Assembly (NCBI GenBank): GCA_964435475.1
Contig: CAYSZB010000058.1
Location: forward strand, 1 to 14,414
Length of the DNA: 14,414 nucleotides
Direction: 5' to 3'
Source: CAYSZB01 sp964435475
GTDB taxonomy: Bacteria > Chloroflexota > Anaerolineae > Anaerolineales > Anaerolineaceae
How positions within the stretch are numbered: position 1 is the first letter of the stretch; the number at the start of each line of letters is the position of its first letter. Both the position numbers and the translations under genes were made by a program. Below are positions 1-7,155 of the stretch, in pieces. The notes beneath the pieces are model-generated. The model did no database searches, had not been told where the DNA came from, and worked only from the letters and a program-made list of their open reading frames with translations.

Positions 1-400
1 GGATATCCTGCAAACCCAGCCAATCCAACTTTTCAGCCACGATGGCATCGTCCTCGGGAGTAAGCCTGCGGAAAATAGCAGGGTGTGATACCCTGCCCAT
101 GCGCACGACTTCCCAGACACTGACCGGGAAGCTCATGTCATCCACCTGCAACTGCGGCACATAACCGATATGTCTCCGACCAGCCTGTGCGGATTCCCCC
201 ATCACTTTAACTTCACCCTTGTTGGGCTTGATCAGCCCGAGGATGACTTTGAGCAATGTGGTCTTTCCCCCGCCATTCGGTCCGATCATGCCGACAAAAT
301 CGCCCTGCAACATTTCGAAGTTCACATCTTCAAGGATGGTCTCTTCGTCGTAACCGGCATAGACCGAGCGAAGCGAGATCACTGTATCATCTTTTTTCAT
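1..400 (-). CDS. znuC: Zn/Mn ABC transporter ATP-binding protein (ZnuC/MntB-like), 3' end cut by window edge
   Basis: ATPase that powers uptake of a divalent metal (zinc or manganese) through a membrane permease, fed by the binding protein encoded just upstream. Only the first 133 residues are present; the gene runs off at base 1. Visible: an aromatic A-loop residue (Tyr17), Walker A GPNGGGKTT at residues 40-48, and the Q-loop glutamine at 83 in GYVPQ. The LSGGQ signature, Walker B and H-loop lie beyond the edge. Two in-frame ATGs are adjacent (403 and 400). I chose 400 because GGAAG at 408-412 is then 7 bases away. It lies 14 bases behind the binding-protein stop in the same operon, and the permease probably follows outside the window. 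The symbol is provisional because ATPase sequence does not separate zinc from manganese systems. Confidence 0.9.
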   Translation of the reverse strand, partial: MKKDDTVISLRSVYAGYDEETILEDVNFEMLQGDFVGMIGPNGGGKTTLLKVILGLIKPNKGEVKVMGESAQAGRRHIGYVPQLQVDDMSFPVSVWEVVRMGRVSHPAIFRRLTPEDDAIVAEKLDWLGLQDI

Positions 401-414
401 CATTCATCTTCCGA

Positions 415-1296
415 TCATTGTCCTTTAGCGCCATTCAAAGACACTGCAATTTCACTGGCAATATAATTCATATTGCTCAACCAATCCTTTGCCAGTGGGT
501 CGAGTATCACCACTTTTGCCCCTATCTGGTCCGCCAGTATCGCGGCATCGCGGGTCGAAAAAGCCTGCTGGGCAAATATCACCCTGAGGTTATATTCATC
601 CGCCAGGTCAATAATACGCGAAAGTTCTCCTGCCCCGGGCTCCTGCCCTTCGACCTGCACCGCGATCATTTGCAGCCCATAATCCCGCGCAAGATACGCA
701 TAGGATGGGTGCACTGTTAAAAATGTTCTTGAGTTTAGACTGTCAAATTGCTGCCTGATCGCACCATCCAGTTGCTCAATCTCCTTGATGAAGATGTCCA
801 GTCCTTCAAGGTAAGTTCCTTTATTGTCCGGGTCAAGCCTGATCAATGTGTCAGCGATGGTCCCCGCCTGCAATTTCACAAGGCTGGGAGAAAGCCAGGT
901 ATGCGGATCCTTACCATGGCCATTTTCTTCATCCAAAAAATCAATCCCGCTTGCTGTATCCACGATCTGCATCTGGGGGTTGGCGGCGGCGAATTTCCCT
1001 AGCCAGGCATCCTCAAATTCGACCCCATTGGCAAAATATGCTTGCGATTTGGCAATAGCCTGCATCTGCCTGGGCGTTGGTTCGTAAGAATGCGGGTCAT
1101 CACCCGCTCCCACCAGGATATTGACCTCGACGAGCTCTCCTGCAATACGCTCAACGAAGTAAGCCTGGGGAGGAATGCTGACACTGACCTGCATTTTTGG
1201 GGTTTGTTGGGTTTGATCATTTATCGGAACACAGGCGGTCGAAAAAATAAGTAAACCGATCATGCCAATGAGGGTGATTTTTGTTGAGTATCTCAT
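415..1296 (-). CDS. znuA: Zn/Mn ABC transporter substrate-binding lipoprotein (ZnuA/TroA family)
   Basis: High-affinity metal-binding lipoprotein (293 aa) that delivers a divalent metal to the ABC permease on the outer face of the membrane. The N-terminus is a lipoprotein signal: a hydrophobic stretch at residues 7-21, then Cys22 in STAC. The four expected metal ligands are visible: His69 (DDPHSYEP), His132 (DPHTWLSP), His196 (TVHPSYAY) and Asp266 (VILDPLA). The loop before His132, usually His-rich in ZnuA, is short here (residues 122-131, one His), so manganese or mixed specificity cannot be excluded. The start at 1296 is chosen because its ATG overlaps the TGA of the Fur-type gene (ATGA), with AGAAGG just upstream, which indicates translational coupling. 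An in-frame start at 1311 would sit deeper in that gene and lengthen the signal peptide. The symbol is provisional. Confidence 0.92.
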   Translation of the reverse strand: MRYSTKITLIGMIGLLIFSTACVPINDQTQQTPKMQVSVSIPPQAYFVERIAGELVEVNILVGAGDDPHSYEPTPRQMQAIAKSQAYFANGVEFEDAWLGKFAAANPQMQIVDTASGIDFLDEENGHGKDPHTWLSPSLVKLQAGTIADTLIRLDPDNKGTYLEGLDIFIKEIEQLDGAIRQQFDSLNSRTFLTVHPSYAYLARDYGLQMIAVQVEGQEPGAGELSRIIDLADEYNLRVIFAQQAFSTRDAAILADQIGAKVVILDPLAKDWLSNMNYIASEIAVSLNGAKGQ

Positions 1297-1712
1297 TTTA
1301 CCTTCTGACACTCTGAGCAGAGCCCATAAAGTTGGAGTAAATGCTTTTGGACGATGAAGCCCGTCTCTTCCTGCACCTTCTTGACCATCAGGTTAATATC
1401 CTCATATCCCTCAAACTCAATGGTGCGTTCACACTTCGAGCACACAATGTGGTGCCTGTGACCCACTGGCGCAAGCATGTAGCTGTTGCAACTGGCGTCT
1501 GAATGTACCAGGACGATCATACCAAGACCTGCCAGAACTTCAAGCGTACGGTAAATACTGGCAACGCTTAACATATGTCCGTCTATTTTCGCCTGCCTGT
1601 AGATCTCGTTGGGCGACACTGGCACCTGGGAATGTTCAAGGATACCCATCACAACACCCCTCGGACGTGACACCCTGAAACCTGCTTCTGTTAACTTTTC
1701 CTGCCAATCCAT
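1293..1712 (-). CDS. zur: Fur-family transcriptional regulator, probably Zur
   Basis: Metal-dependent DNA-binding repressor, 139 aa, the usual size for the family. The winged-helix region is at residues 1-75, with the recognition helix around SVASIYRTLEVL (49-60). The HxHHxVCxxC block follows (His85, His87, His88, Cys91, Cys94), and CxxC near the end (Cys132, Cys135) completes a structural zinc site. Cys75 in the wing hairpin stands about where Zur proteins use a cysteine in the sensing site; together with the adjacent metal-uptake genes this favours Zur over Fur or PerR. That is inference. The start at 1712 has GGAG upstream; a longer in-frame start at 1772 would lie upstream of the predicted transcription start and is unlikely. 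It is the first gene of an operon with the metal transporter, so it probably represses itself and the transporter when metal is sufficient. Specificity and symbol are provisional. Confidence 0.9.
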   Translation of the reverse strand: MDWQEKLTEAGFRVSRPRGVVMGILEHSQVPVSPNEIYRQAKIDGHMLSVASIYRTLEVLAGLGMIVLVHSDASCNSYMLAPVGHRHHIVCSKCERTIEFEGYEDINLMVKKVQEETGFIVQKHLLQLYGLCSECQKVK

Positions 1713-1722
1713 AGCGCTCCAA

Positions 1723-1745
1723 TTATTGATAAAGTTTCTCAATAA
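1723..1745. promoter_or_regulatory. Candidate Fur/Zur operator: 23-bp palindrome in front of the regulator gene
   Basis: Two 7-base arms, TTATTGA at 1723-1729 and TCAATAA at 1739-1745, are perfect reverse complements. Inside them, AAA and TTT flank a central G, and one T/C pair is mismatched, giving 10 of 11 paired positions. Size, A+T richness and position, just downstream of the -10 element and 11 bases before the start codon, fit an autoregulatory Fur-family operator. It could instead form a hairpin in the short leader RNA. Confidence 0.55.
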
Positions 1746-1753
1746 GAAGAGGA

Positions 1754-1782
1754 AGTGTACTATTGTCAGCACAGCCTGTCAA
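1754..1782 (-). promoter_or_regulatory. Sigma-70-type promoter of the zur-znuA-znuC operon
   Basis: On the minus strand, TTGACA (1777-1782) is followed after exactly 17 bases by TACACT (1754-1759). Transcription should start near 1747, giving a leader of about 35 bases that contains the palindrome at 1723-1745. The perfect -35 box and optimal spacing make this one of the clearest promoters in the window. Confidence 0.75.
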
Positions 1783-1854
1783 TCTTGGCTGGGTATCGTT
1801 GTATAAACCTTTTATCAGAAAAGATTAAAATTGCAAATTCCTGCCAATCTAGTC

Positions 1855-1863
1855 TGATATAAT
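1855..1863 (+). promoter_or_regulatory. Extended -10 promoter for the slyD-like gene
   Basis: TGATATAAT is a perfect TATAAT (1858-1863) preceded by the extended -10 TG. No convincing -35 box is seen at 16-18 bases; TTGCAA at 1831 is too far (21 bases). The predicted leader is about 50 bases. The promoter is divergent from, and about 80 bases away from, the zur promoter. Confidence 0.6.
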
Positions 1864-1889
1864 CATGCGGTCAAAAATAAATCATTCAA

Positions 1890-1908
1890 GGCAGGTTCAA
1901 AACCTGTC
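1890..1908 (+). promoter_or_regulatory. Small hairpin in the leader of the slyD-like gene
   Basis: CAGGTT (1892-1897) and AACCTG (1901-1906) pair perfectly around a 3-base loop and are extended by one G-U and one G-C pair. The hairpin ends directly before the ribosome binding site AGAAGGA (1909-1915). It may simply position or protect the leader; no function can be assigned. Confidence 0.35.
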
Positions 1909-1920
1909 AGAAGGAAAATT

Positions 1921-2439
1921 ATGAAGAATTCTAATATTGATTTTGTCCAGGATGACCTGGTTGTCGTTTTGGATTACACGTTAATTGTGGATAGTGAAGA
2001 GGTTGATGCGGGCATTTTGCCTTACCTTCATGGTCACAATAACATAATTCCCGGGTTGGAAAATGCTTTGAACGGCATGAAAATTGGCGAAACCAAAGAA
2101 GTTTTTGTCAAAGCGGCTGACGCCTACGGTGAGTATGATGAAGAGGCTGTGCTGAATATCAACCGCGATTCCTTCCCCCAGGATTTCGAGATTAAATTGG
2201 GTCATCCCCTGCGCGTGAGGGACGACCAGGGGCATGTCTTCAGCGGCACCATCACAGCCCTTGCCCAGGACACCATCGAGTTGGACCTGAACCACCCGAT
2301 GGCAGGAAAGGACCTGCACTTCAAAGCCACCATTACCGACATTCGTGAAGCAACTGCAGAAGAAATAGCCCACGGTCATATTGCCAGCGATTGTTCAAGC
2401 TGTGGCTCAGATGGTTGCAGCAGCGGTTGCTGCGGTTAA
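1921..2439 (+). CDS. slyD: SlyD-type FKBP peptidyl-prolyl cis-trans isomerase with metal-binding tail
   Basis: Cytoplasmic folding catalyst and chaperone (172 aa) that isomerises Xaa-Pro bonds. SlyD proteins also bind nickel or zinc and donate nickel to hydrogenase maturation. Seen here: the FKBP core with LDYTL (17-21), IIPGLENAL (42-50) and AYGEYD (68-73); the inserted chaperone flap from about residue 75 to 125; the closing FKBP strand around LDLNHPMAGKDLHF (121-134); and a C-terminal tail with His151, His153, Cys158, Cys161, Cys166, Cys170 and Cys171. This tail is shorter than the E. coli one but clearly metal-binding in type. The start is supported by AGAAGGA 5 bases before ATG. The gene stands alone, closed by the terminator at 2462-2496, and is divergent from the Fur/Zur-type regulator, which hints at a shared link to metal homeostasis. 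Confidence 0.93.
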   Translation: MKNSNIDFVQDDLVVVLDYTLIVDSEEVDAGILPYLHGHNNIIPGLENALNGMKIGETKEVFVKAADAYGEYDEEAVLNINRDSFPQDFEIKLGHPLRVRDDQGHVFSGTITALAQDTIELDLNHPMAGKDLHFKATITDIREATAEEIAHGHIASDCSSCGSDGCSSGCCG

Positions 2440-2461
2440 TTTTGCTTTTCTTTAAAACCAG

Positions 2462-2496
2462 ACAACAGGTATTTATTCAATACCTGTTGTTTTTTT
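2462..2496 (+). terminator. Rho-independent terminator after slyD
   Basis: ACAACAGGTATT (2462-2473) pairs perfectly over 12 bases with 2479-2490 around a 5-base loop, followed by six T's (2491-2496). On the minus strand, after pepT, the same hairpin is followed by a weaker T-rich stretch, so it may act in both directions. Confidence 0.9.
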
Positions 2497-2514
2497 AATT
2501 CAATAAAGATTTTC

Positions 2515-3738
2515 CTATTTAACCAGTAATTCGGCGATTTTGACGATTACATCCACCCCTTTTTCCAGTGCGAAAACCGGGATGAACTCGTATTTCCCGT
2601 GGGCATAATGACCCCCGGTGAAAATGTTCGGTGTTGGTAATCCCATATAAGATAATCGACTGCCATCCGTCCCACCCCTGATCGGTTCATAAATGACTTT
2701 GATGCCCAATTCGTTCATCGCATCCTCGGCAACTTTAATAATCTCGGGATGGGGCTGAACCATTTCTTTCATGTTAAAATATTGGTCCTCAATCTCGACC
2801 TTGACAGTTCCAGCACCATACTTGTTGTTAATGAAGTCTGCTGCCTGCTGCATGGCAACCTTTTTTGCCTCAAATTTTGCCCTGTCATGGTCGCGGATGA
2901 TGAATTCAACCTTTGCCTCTTCAACGGTCCCATTGAATTGATAGATATGGATAAAACCTTCATATTTATCTGTGAATTCAGGTCGCTCATTCACTGCCAA
3001 CAGGCTGTTGTATTCCATGCCAACCAGGATGGCATTCAGCATCTTGTCTTTTGCTTTGCCCGGGTGGACGTTGCGTCCATTGATCGTCAGCGTGGCACTG
3101 GCGGCATTGAAGTTCTCAAACTGCAGCTCGCCAACCTCGCCGCCATCCAGGGTATAGGCAAAGTCCGCCCCGAATTTCGCAACATCAAAATGATCCACCC
3201 CATGACCCACCTCCTCGTCAGGCGTGAACCCGACCTTGATCGCGCCGTGCTTGATCTGTGGATTGGCGATCAATACAGACAGGGCTGTCATGATCTGGGC
3301 AATGCCCGCCTTGTCATCCGCACCCAGCAGTGTAGTGCCATCAGTGGTAATCAATGTCTCACCGACATATTTCTTTAGGTCCGGGAATTGCTCGGGAGAT
3401 AAAATGATGTTTTTAGCCTGGTTCAGTATGATCGGACCACCGTCATATCCTTCAATAAACTGCGGGTTGACATCTTTGCCGGAAAGGTCGGGGCTGGTGT
3501 CCATATGCGCCAGGAAACCCACCACCGGCACTTGCTTGTCAATGTTCGCCGGCAGTGTCCCCATCACATACCCGTATTCATCCAGTGAGACATCCACCAA
3601 CCCCAGGTTTAGCAATTCTTCTTTTAACAACTTAGCCAGGTCAAGTTGTTTCAAGGTGGAAGGGAATGTATCTGATCCCCTGGCAGATTCTGTGTCAATC
3701 CTGATGTAATGCTTAAATCGTTCAACTACTTCAGACAT
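2515..3738 (-). CDS. pepT: Peptidase T (tripeptide aminopeptidase, M20B family)
   Basis: Cytoplasmic di-zinc aminopeptidase that removes the N-terminal residue of tripeptides. The length, 407 aa, is almost exactly that of E. coli PepT. Metal and catalytic residues are all visible: His78 and Asp80 (AHMDTSPD), Asp141 (LGADDKAG), Glu175 and Glu176 (TPDEEVGHG), Asp198 (TLDGGEVGE) and His380 (GGHYAHGKYE). The dimerisation (lid) domain lies at about 205-315. The start at 3738 has AGAGGAGA about 5 bases upstream. The frame stays open for another 55 codons, but those residues resemble no PepT N-terminus and run across the predicted promoter. Apparently monocistronic, divergent from the glutaminyl cyclase gene. 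Confidence 0.97.
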   Translation of the reverse strand: MSEVVERFKHYIRIDTESARGSDTFPSTLKQLDLAKLLKEELLNLGLVDVSLDEYGYVMGTLPANIDKQVPVVGFLAHMDTSPDLSGKDVNPQFIEGYDGGPIILNQAKNIILSPEQFPDLKKYVGETLITTDGTTLLGADDKAGIAQIMTALSVLIANPQIKHGAIKVGFTPDEEVGHGVDHFDVAKFGADFAYTLDGGEVGELQFENFNAASATLTINGRNVHPGKAKDKMLNAILVGMEYNSLLAVNERPEFTDKYEGFIHIYQFNGTVEEAKVEFIIRDHDRAKFEAKKVAMQQAADFINNKYGAGTVKVEIEDQYFNMKEMVQPHPEIIKVAEDAMNELGIKVIYEPIRGGTDGSRLSYMGLPTPNIFTGGHYAHGKYEFIPVFALEKGVDVIVKIAELLVK

Positions 3739-3782
3739 GTTCTCTCCTCTGGTTAACAAAATGCTTTGTTTTATGATTTTTG

Positions 3783-3791
3783 ATTTTATCA
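3783..3791 (-). promoter_or_regulatory. Candidate extended -10 promoter of pepT
   Basis: On the minus strand, TGATAAAAT combines an extended -10 TG with TAAAAT (3783-3788). There is no good -35 box. The predicted leader to the pepT start is roughly 38 bases. The surrounding 150-base gap is A+T-rich and must also hold the promoter of the divergent gene. Confidence 0.4.
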
Positions 3792-3826
3792 TGCCTTCCG
3801 ACTTGACATTCACAGGCTCAAAGTAA

Positions 3827-3856
3827 TTGATTTTTCCGTCTTCTGAGTGGTAAGAT
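3827..3856 (+). promoter_or_regulatory. Possible promoter of the glutaminyl cyclase gene
   Basis: TTGATT (3827-3832), an 18-base spacer and TAAGAT (3851-3856) give a moderate sigma-70 match that would start transcription near 3863, upstream of the ATG at 3889. A TTGACA at 3803-3808 has no matching -10 at the right distance. Confidence 0.3.
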
Positions 3857-3888
3857 TGATTTGGAAAATCCTGGCATCCACTGAAAAA

Positions 3889-4737
3889 ATGATAAAAACT
3901 CACACAAAGGCAAAATTATGGATTTGGATACTGGTTGGCATGACTGTCTCCTTCCTGGTCATCCTTGCAACTTTTCAACTTTTCAGCAGGCAAAATAAGC
4001 CGGTCGTTTCATCAATCCCTCTCGAACTGGGTTACCAAGCAGGTTATGAAGTTATTCGTCAATACCCGCATGATCCACAGGCTTTCACCCAGGGTCTGCT
4101 TTACCATGATGGCTACCTCTATGAAAGTACCGGTTTGAGGGGTCATTCTTCCCTGCGCAAGGTCGAACTTGAAACGGGCATTGTCCTGCAAGAATTCGCT
4201 CTCGAACCCACCTTTTTTGCTGAAGGGCTGACCCTGTGGCAGGAGGAATTGATCCAATTGACCTGGCAGGATCATACAGGTTTCGTCTATGACCTCAGCA
4301 ATTTTTCCCTGCTGGATACTTTTTCTTACACTGGCGAAGGTTGGGGACTAACGAATGATGGTACCAACCTGGTCATGAGTGATGGCACATCAATCCTGTA
4401 CTTCCTGAACCCGGAAGATTTCCTGGTTACCCGGTCTGTCAATGTCACCGACCAGGGGGTTGCCATCGAGCGCATCAACGAGTTGGAGTTCATCCGTGGT
4501 GAGGTATTTGCCAATATCTGGCAGACCAACAACATTGCCCGCATTGACCCGGCAACAGGGGTAATATCAGGATGGATCAACCTGGAGGGTTTGTTACCGG
4601 GTAATGTTCCGCGCAACTCTGTGGATGTGCTGAATGGTATTGCCTACGATCCGCACGCCGACCGCCTGTTCGTGACTGGCAAGTTATGGCCTTACCTGTT
4701 TGAGATCCGCCTGGTTTCTTTGCCAGCCTATCCGTAA
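3889..4737 (+). CDS. Membrane-anchored glutaminyl-peptide cyclotransferase (glutamine cyclotransferase family)
   Basis: Converts an N-terminal glutamine of peptides or proteins into pyroglutamate with release of ammonia, here probably outside the cytoplasmic membrane. The 282-aa protein has one N-terminal hydrophobic segment (residues 10-32, after a lysine-rich start) acting as signal or anchor. The rest is the five-bladed beta-propeller of the plant/bacterial cyclase family: AFTQGLLYHDGYLYESTGL (65-83), FFAEGLTLWQEELIQLTWQ (109-127), EGWGLTNDG (150-158), MSDGTSILYFLNP (163-175), and the family's closing VLNGIAYDP...LFVTGKLWP (247-268). A GTG at 3847 in frame would add 14 residues. I prefer ATG 3889 because it fits the possible promoter and keeps a normal signal peptide, but neither start has a clear Shine-Dalgarno sequence. 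It lies 51 bases upstream of the transglutaminase gene on the same strand. Confidence 0.9.
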   Translation: MIKTHTKAKLWIWILVGMTVSFLVILATFQLFSRQNKPVVSSIPLELGYQAGYEVIRQYPHDPQAFTQGLLYHDGYLYESTGLRGHSSLRKVELETGIVLQEFALEPTFFAEGLTLWQEELIQLTWQDHTGFVYDLSNFSLLDTFSYTGEGWGLTNDGTNLVMSDGTSILYFLNPEDFLVTRSVNVTDQGVAIERINELEFIRGEVFANIWQTNNIARIDPATGVISGWINLEGLLPGNVPRNSVDVLNGIAYDPHADRLFVTGKLWPYLFEIRLVSLPAYP

Positions 4738-4753
4738 TTCCAGTTATTTTAAA

Positions 4754-4782
4754 TTGACGTAGAGCATAGAAAAAGATACACT
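4754..4782 (+). promoter_or_regulatory. Sigma-70-type promoter placing the transcription start at the transglutaminase ATG
   Basis: TTGACG (4754-4759), a 17-base spacer and TACACT (4777-4782). The -10 hexamer is identical to that of the zur promoter. The expected start of transcription, 6-7 bases downstream, falls on or next to the ATG at 4789. No Shine-Dalgarno sequence is present, which fits a leaderless mRNA. Confidence 0.6.
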
Positions 4783-4788
4783 TTGATC

Positions 4789-7128
4789 ATGCAAACCCGG
4801 CAAAATAAACGATGGGATCCTCTTTCGGCGCTTTTATTGGTTGGCGCGTTGTTGATCCTGGCCCTGCGCCTGGTAGCCACCGATTGGACAGACAACCTCG
4901 ACCTGTTTGTCTACCTGACCCTGTTTGCTGCTGTGGCAGGCATTTGCTTTGGCATAAGCAGGTTCTCAGGGCTTGTAGTTAGCCTGTTCGGAAGTCTTTA
5001 CGGTATTTTCTTCATCGTCTGGACATATGGCATTACGCTTAATCGCGACCTTACCTGGTACGACCGCGTGATAAATATCATGGGGTTGCGCTTAAATATC
5101 GCCATCGAACAATATGCCACCAATATCATGGTCACCGACCCCATCCTGTTCCTCGCAGTGTTGGCAATCCTGTTTTGGATCATCACTTTTGCCTCCGGTT
5201 TTGTATTGACACGCAAGGGAAAGGGATGGCTTGCCATTTTACCCCCAGGCGTGGCATTGATGATCATCAGTTATTATGATCTCACCAACAGCGCAACCCC
5301 CCGTTATATTTTCTTTTTTATTCTCTTCACCTTGTTGTTGATCGGCAGGACCACATTAATACAGAACATTGATACCTGGAAGAAACAAAAGATAAGCCCG
5401 ACTCCCAAGATCCAGGCTGACATGCGCCGGAATATGATCATCTTTATTGTCATCGTTTTAACCATATCCTGGATGATCCCCCTCACCAAAACCCAAACCC
5501 AACGCTACTCCGAATTCTGGACCAACCTGACCAAACCCTGGCAAAAGGTGACTGATAAGATCGCTGATGCCCTGGAACCATTGCGTAATTCAGCCATCGG
5601 CGCTGAAGGCAGTTTCGATGCCACTTTAAGCCTGGGCACCAGCACAACGCTTGGCGGAGCCACATTATTCACTGTTACCCCGGATGGCAGTCCAACCCCG
5701 GGGCTAAATCTTTACTGGAAAGTCCGTTCATACAACCTCTACAATGACGACATGTGGATGACAAGCAATGATTACGATTATGTGGAATTCTTTCCCCAAA
5801 GATTTAAGTTGGATTCCCCTGTTTGGTTATTGAGAGAAGAACACAGCTATTCATTCTTCATGAACACCAACCAGGCGGGAAATTTTTACTATGTCAATTC
5901 TCCCGCCTGGGTCAGCCGCCAGGTCGAATTTGTGGTTCAGACCCTACCCGATGGTAAACAGGATGTCATCGCTGCCTTTGGCAACCCGTTATTGCAATCC
6001 GGCGAGACCTATGAAGTCCAGGCACGCATTCCAAACCCCACCATCTCCGAATTGCGCTCTGTCGAACCGGTCTATCCAACCTGGATGGAACGCTACACCC
6101 AGCTACCGGAAAATTTCCCTGCTGCCATTAAAGACCTGGCCCTTCAACTTACAGCCGACCTGGATAATCCATATGACAAAACACAGGCAATCACCCAATA
6201 TCTGCGCGACAATATCACCTATGCTTCTTCGGTAGGCACCATTCCATTAAATGTGGATCCCATTGAGTGGTTCTTGTTTGAAAAGAAATCCGGTTTTTGC
6301 AACTTCTATGCAACCGCTGAAGTCTTAATGCTGCGCTCGATCGGCATCCCTGCCCGTGTAGCTGTCGGATATGCCCAGGGCGAATACGACCCGGAGGAAG
6401 GGGAGTTTTCTGTAAGGCAGAAGGATAAGCACGCCTGGCCTGAAGTCTACTTTAACCAGTATGGCTGGATCGAATTTGAACCGACGGTGAGCATAGATTC
6501 GATCATCCGTCCACTTGGGACGCTCCCTGAAATTGACAGCACCTCTGAGCCCTTGATCACACCAGAGCTCGAACCGGAAGAGACACCCGTCCCAACGCCT
6601 GCGCCTACCACCACATCAACAGAAACGGTGACTTTTATCCCAGCCGAACCTGAAGAGAAGACCTGGGTGCTGTGGATTTTCTGGTTTGGTTTGTTGCTGG
6701 CAGTGACAGGTCTGTCACTGCTTGTATGGAGATTGTCGACACCACAAGCCGATCAGGTGACCTTGGTCGAAAGGATTAAAACCCTGTTTGAACGTTCGCA
6801 CTCGTCAATGCCTGGGTGGTTACATGCTTGTGTTGAACGGCATTCATCTACGCCATTTTCCCGGGCATATTCTGCGATGGAAAAGGGTCTCAGGTTGCTT
6901 GGAAATCCTGCGGAGCCCAGCAGAACACCGGCCGAAGTAGGACAGAAGATCGTAGTTCATATGCCTGAGATGAAAGACAAGATCGCCATACTGGTAGAGG
7001 AATACGAAAAGGAACAGTTCAGCCCCCATGCAAGCGATCTAAAAAAGGCCAGGGAAGCAAGCTTGCAGATAAAAAAGACTGCCCAATACTTACGCCTGAT
7101 CAATTTGTTCAAGAAAAAAGACAAATAA
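4789..7128 (+). CDS. TgpA-like membrane transglutaminase (transglutaminase core plus DUF4129-like tail)
   Basis: Large membrane protein (779 aa) of the TgpA type, with an extracytoplasmic papain-fold transglutaminase-like domain. Members are thought to crosslink, hydrolyse or modify proteins at the cell surface; the substrate is unknown. Seven hydrophobic segments are seen (about 13-30, 38-56, 60-82, 117-140, 147-163, 172-189, 215-231), then a long extracytoplasmic region. The catalytic core has Cys504 (SGFCNFY), His548 (KDKHAWPEVYF) and GWIEFEPT, where Glu564 stands in the place often held by the triad aspartate. A Pro/Thr/Glu-rich linker (about 580-622) leads to a last membrane span (626-648) and a cytoplasmic DUF4129-like helical tail (690-770). 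A TTG at 4783 is in frame, but ATG 4789 fits the leaderless promoter. The next gene converges after 27 bases with no visible terminator. It may work with the neighbouring cyclase, as both act on glutamine; that is speculation. Confidence 0.9.
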   Translation: MQTRQNKRWDPLSALLLVGALLILALRLVATDWTDNLDLFVYLTLFAAVAGICFGISRFSGLVVSLFGSLYGIFFIVWTYGITLNRDLTWYDRVINIMGLRLNIAIEQYATNIMVTDPILFLAVLAILFWIITFASGFVLTRKGKGWLAILPPGVALMIISYYDLTNSATPRYIFFFILFTLLLIGRTTLIQNIDTWKKQKISPTPKIQADMRRNMIIFIVIVLTISWMIPLTKTQTQRYSEFWTNLTKPWQKVTDKIADALEPLRNSAIGAEGSFDATLSLGTSTTLGGATLFTVTPDGSPTPGLNLYWKVRSYNLYNDDMWMTSNDYDYVEFFPQRFKLDSPVWLLREEHSYSFFMNTNQAGNFYYVNSPAWVSRQVEFVVQTLPDGKQDVIAAFGNPLLQSGETYEVQARIPNPTISELRSVEPVYPTWMERYTQLPENFPAAIKDLALQLTADLDNPYDKTQAITQYLRDNITYASSVGTIPLNVDPIEWFLFEKKSGFCNFYATAEVLMLRSIGIPARVAVGYAQGEYDPEEGEFSVRQKDKHAWPEVYFNQYGWIEFEPTVSIDSIIRPLGTLPEIDSTSEPLITPELEPEETPVPTPAPTTTSTETVTFIPAEPEEKTWVLWIFWFGLLLAVTGLSLLVWRLSTPQADQVTLVERIKTLFERSHSSMPGWLHACVERHSSTPFSRAYSAMEKGLRLLGNPAEPSRTPAEVGQKIVVHMPEMKDKIAILVEEYEKEQFSPHASDLKKAREASLQIKKTAQYLRLINLFKKKDK

Positions 7129-7155
7129 ATCCGGCAATCGCAGTGAACAACTTCT

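Noticed and set aside
1713..1772. An N-terminal extension of the Fur/Zur regulator by 20 residues
   Set aside because: It would begin upstream of the predicted transcription start and cross the palindrome and promoter; the extension looks like translated leader.
2749..3378. A 209-codon plus-strand open frame antisense to pepT
   Set aside because: It lies entirely inside pepT, whose catalytic residues are all intact; it has no ribosome binding site and an implausible composition. It is a shadow frame.
3739..3903. A 55-residue extension of peptidase T
   Set aside because: PepT proteins begin at about the chosen start, a strong ribosome binding site precedes it, and the extension crosses the promoter region.
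5891..6235. A 114-codon frame overlapping the transglutaminase gene
   Set aside because: It is an out-of-phase frame within a continuous, well-supported coding sequence.
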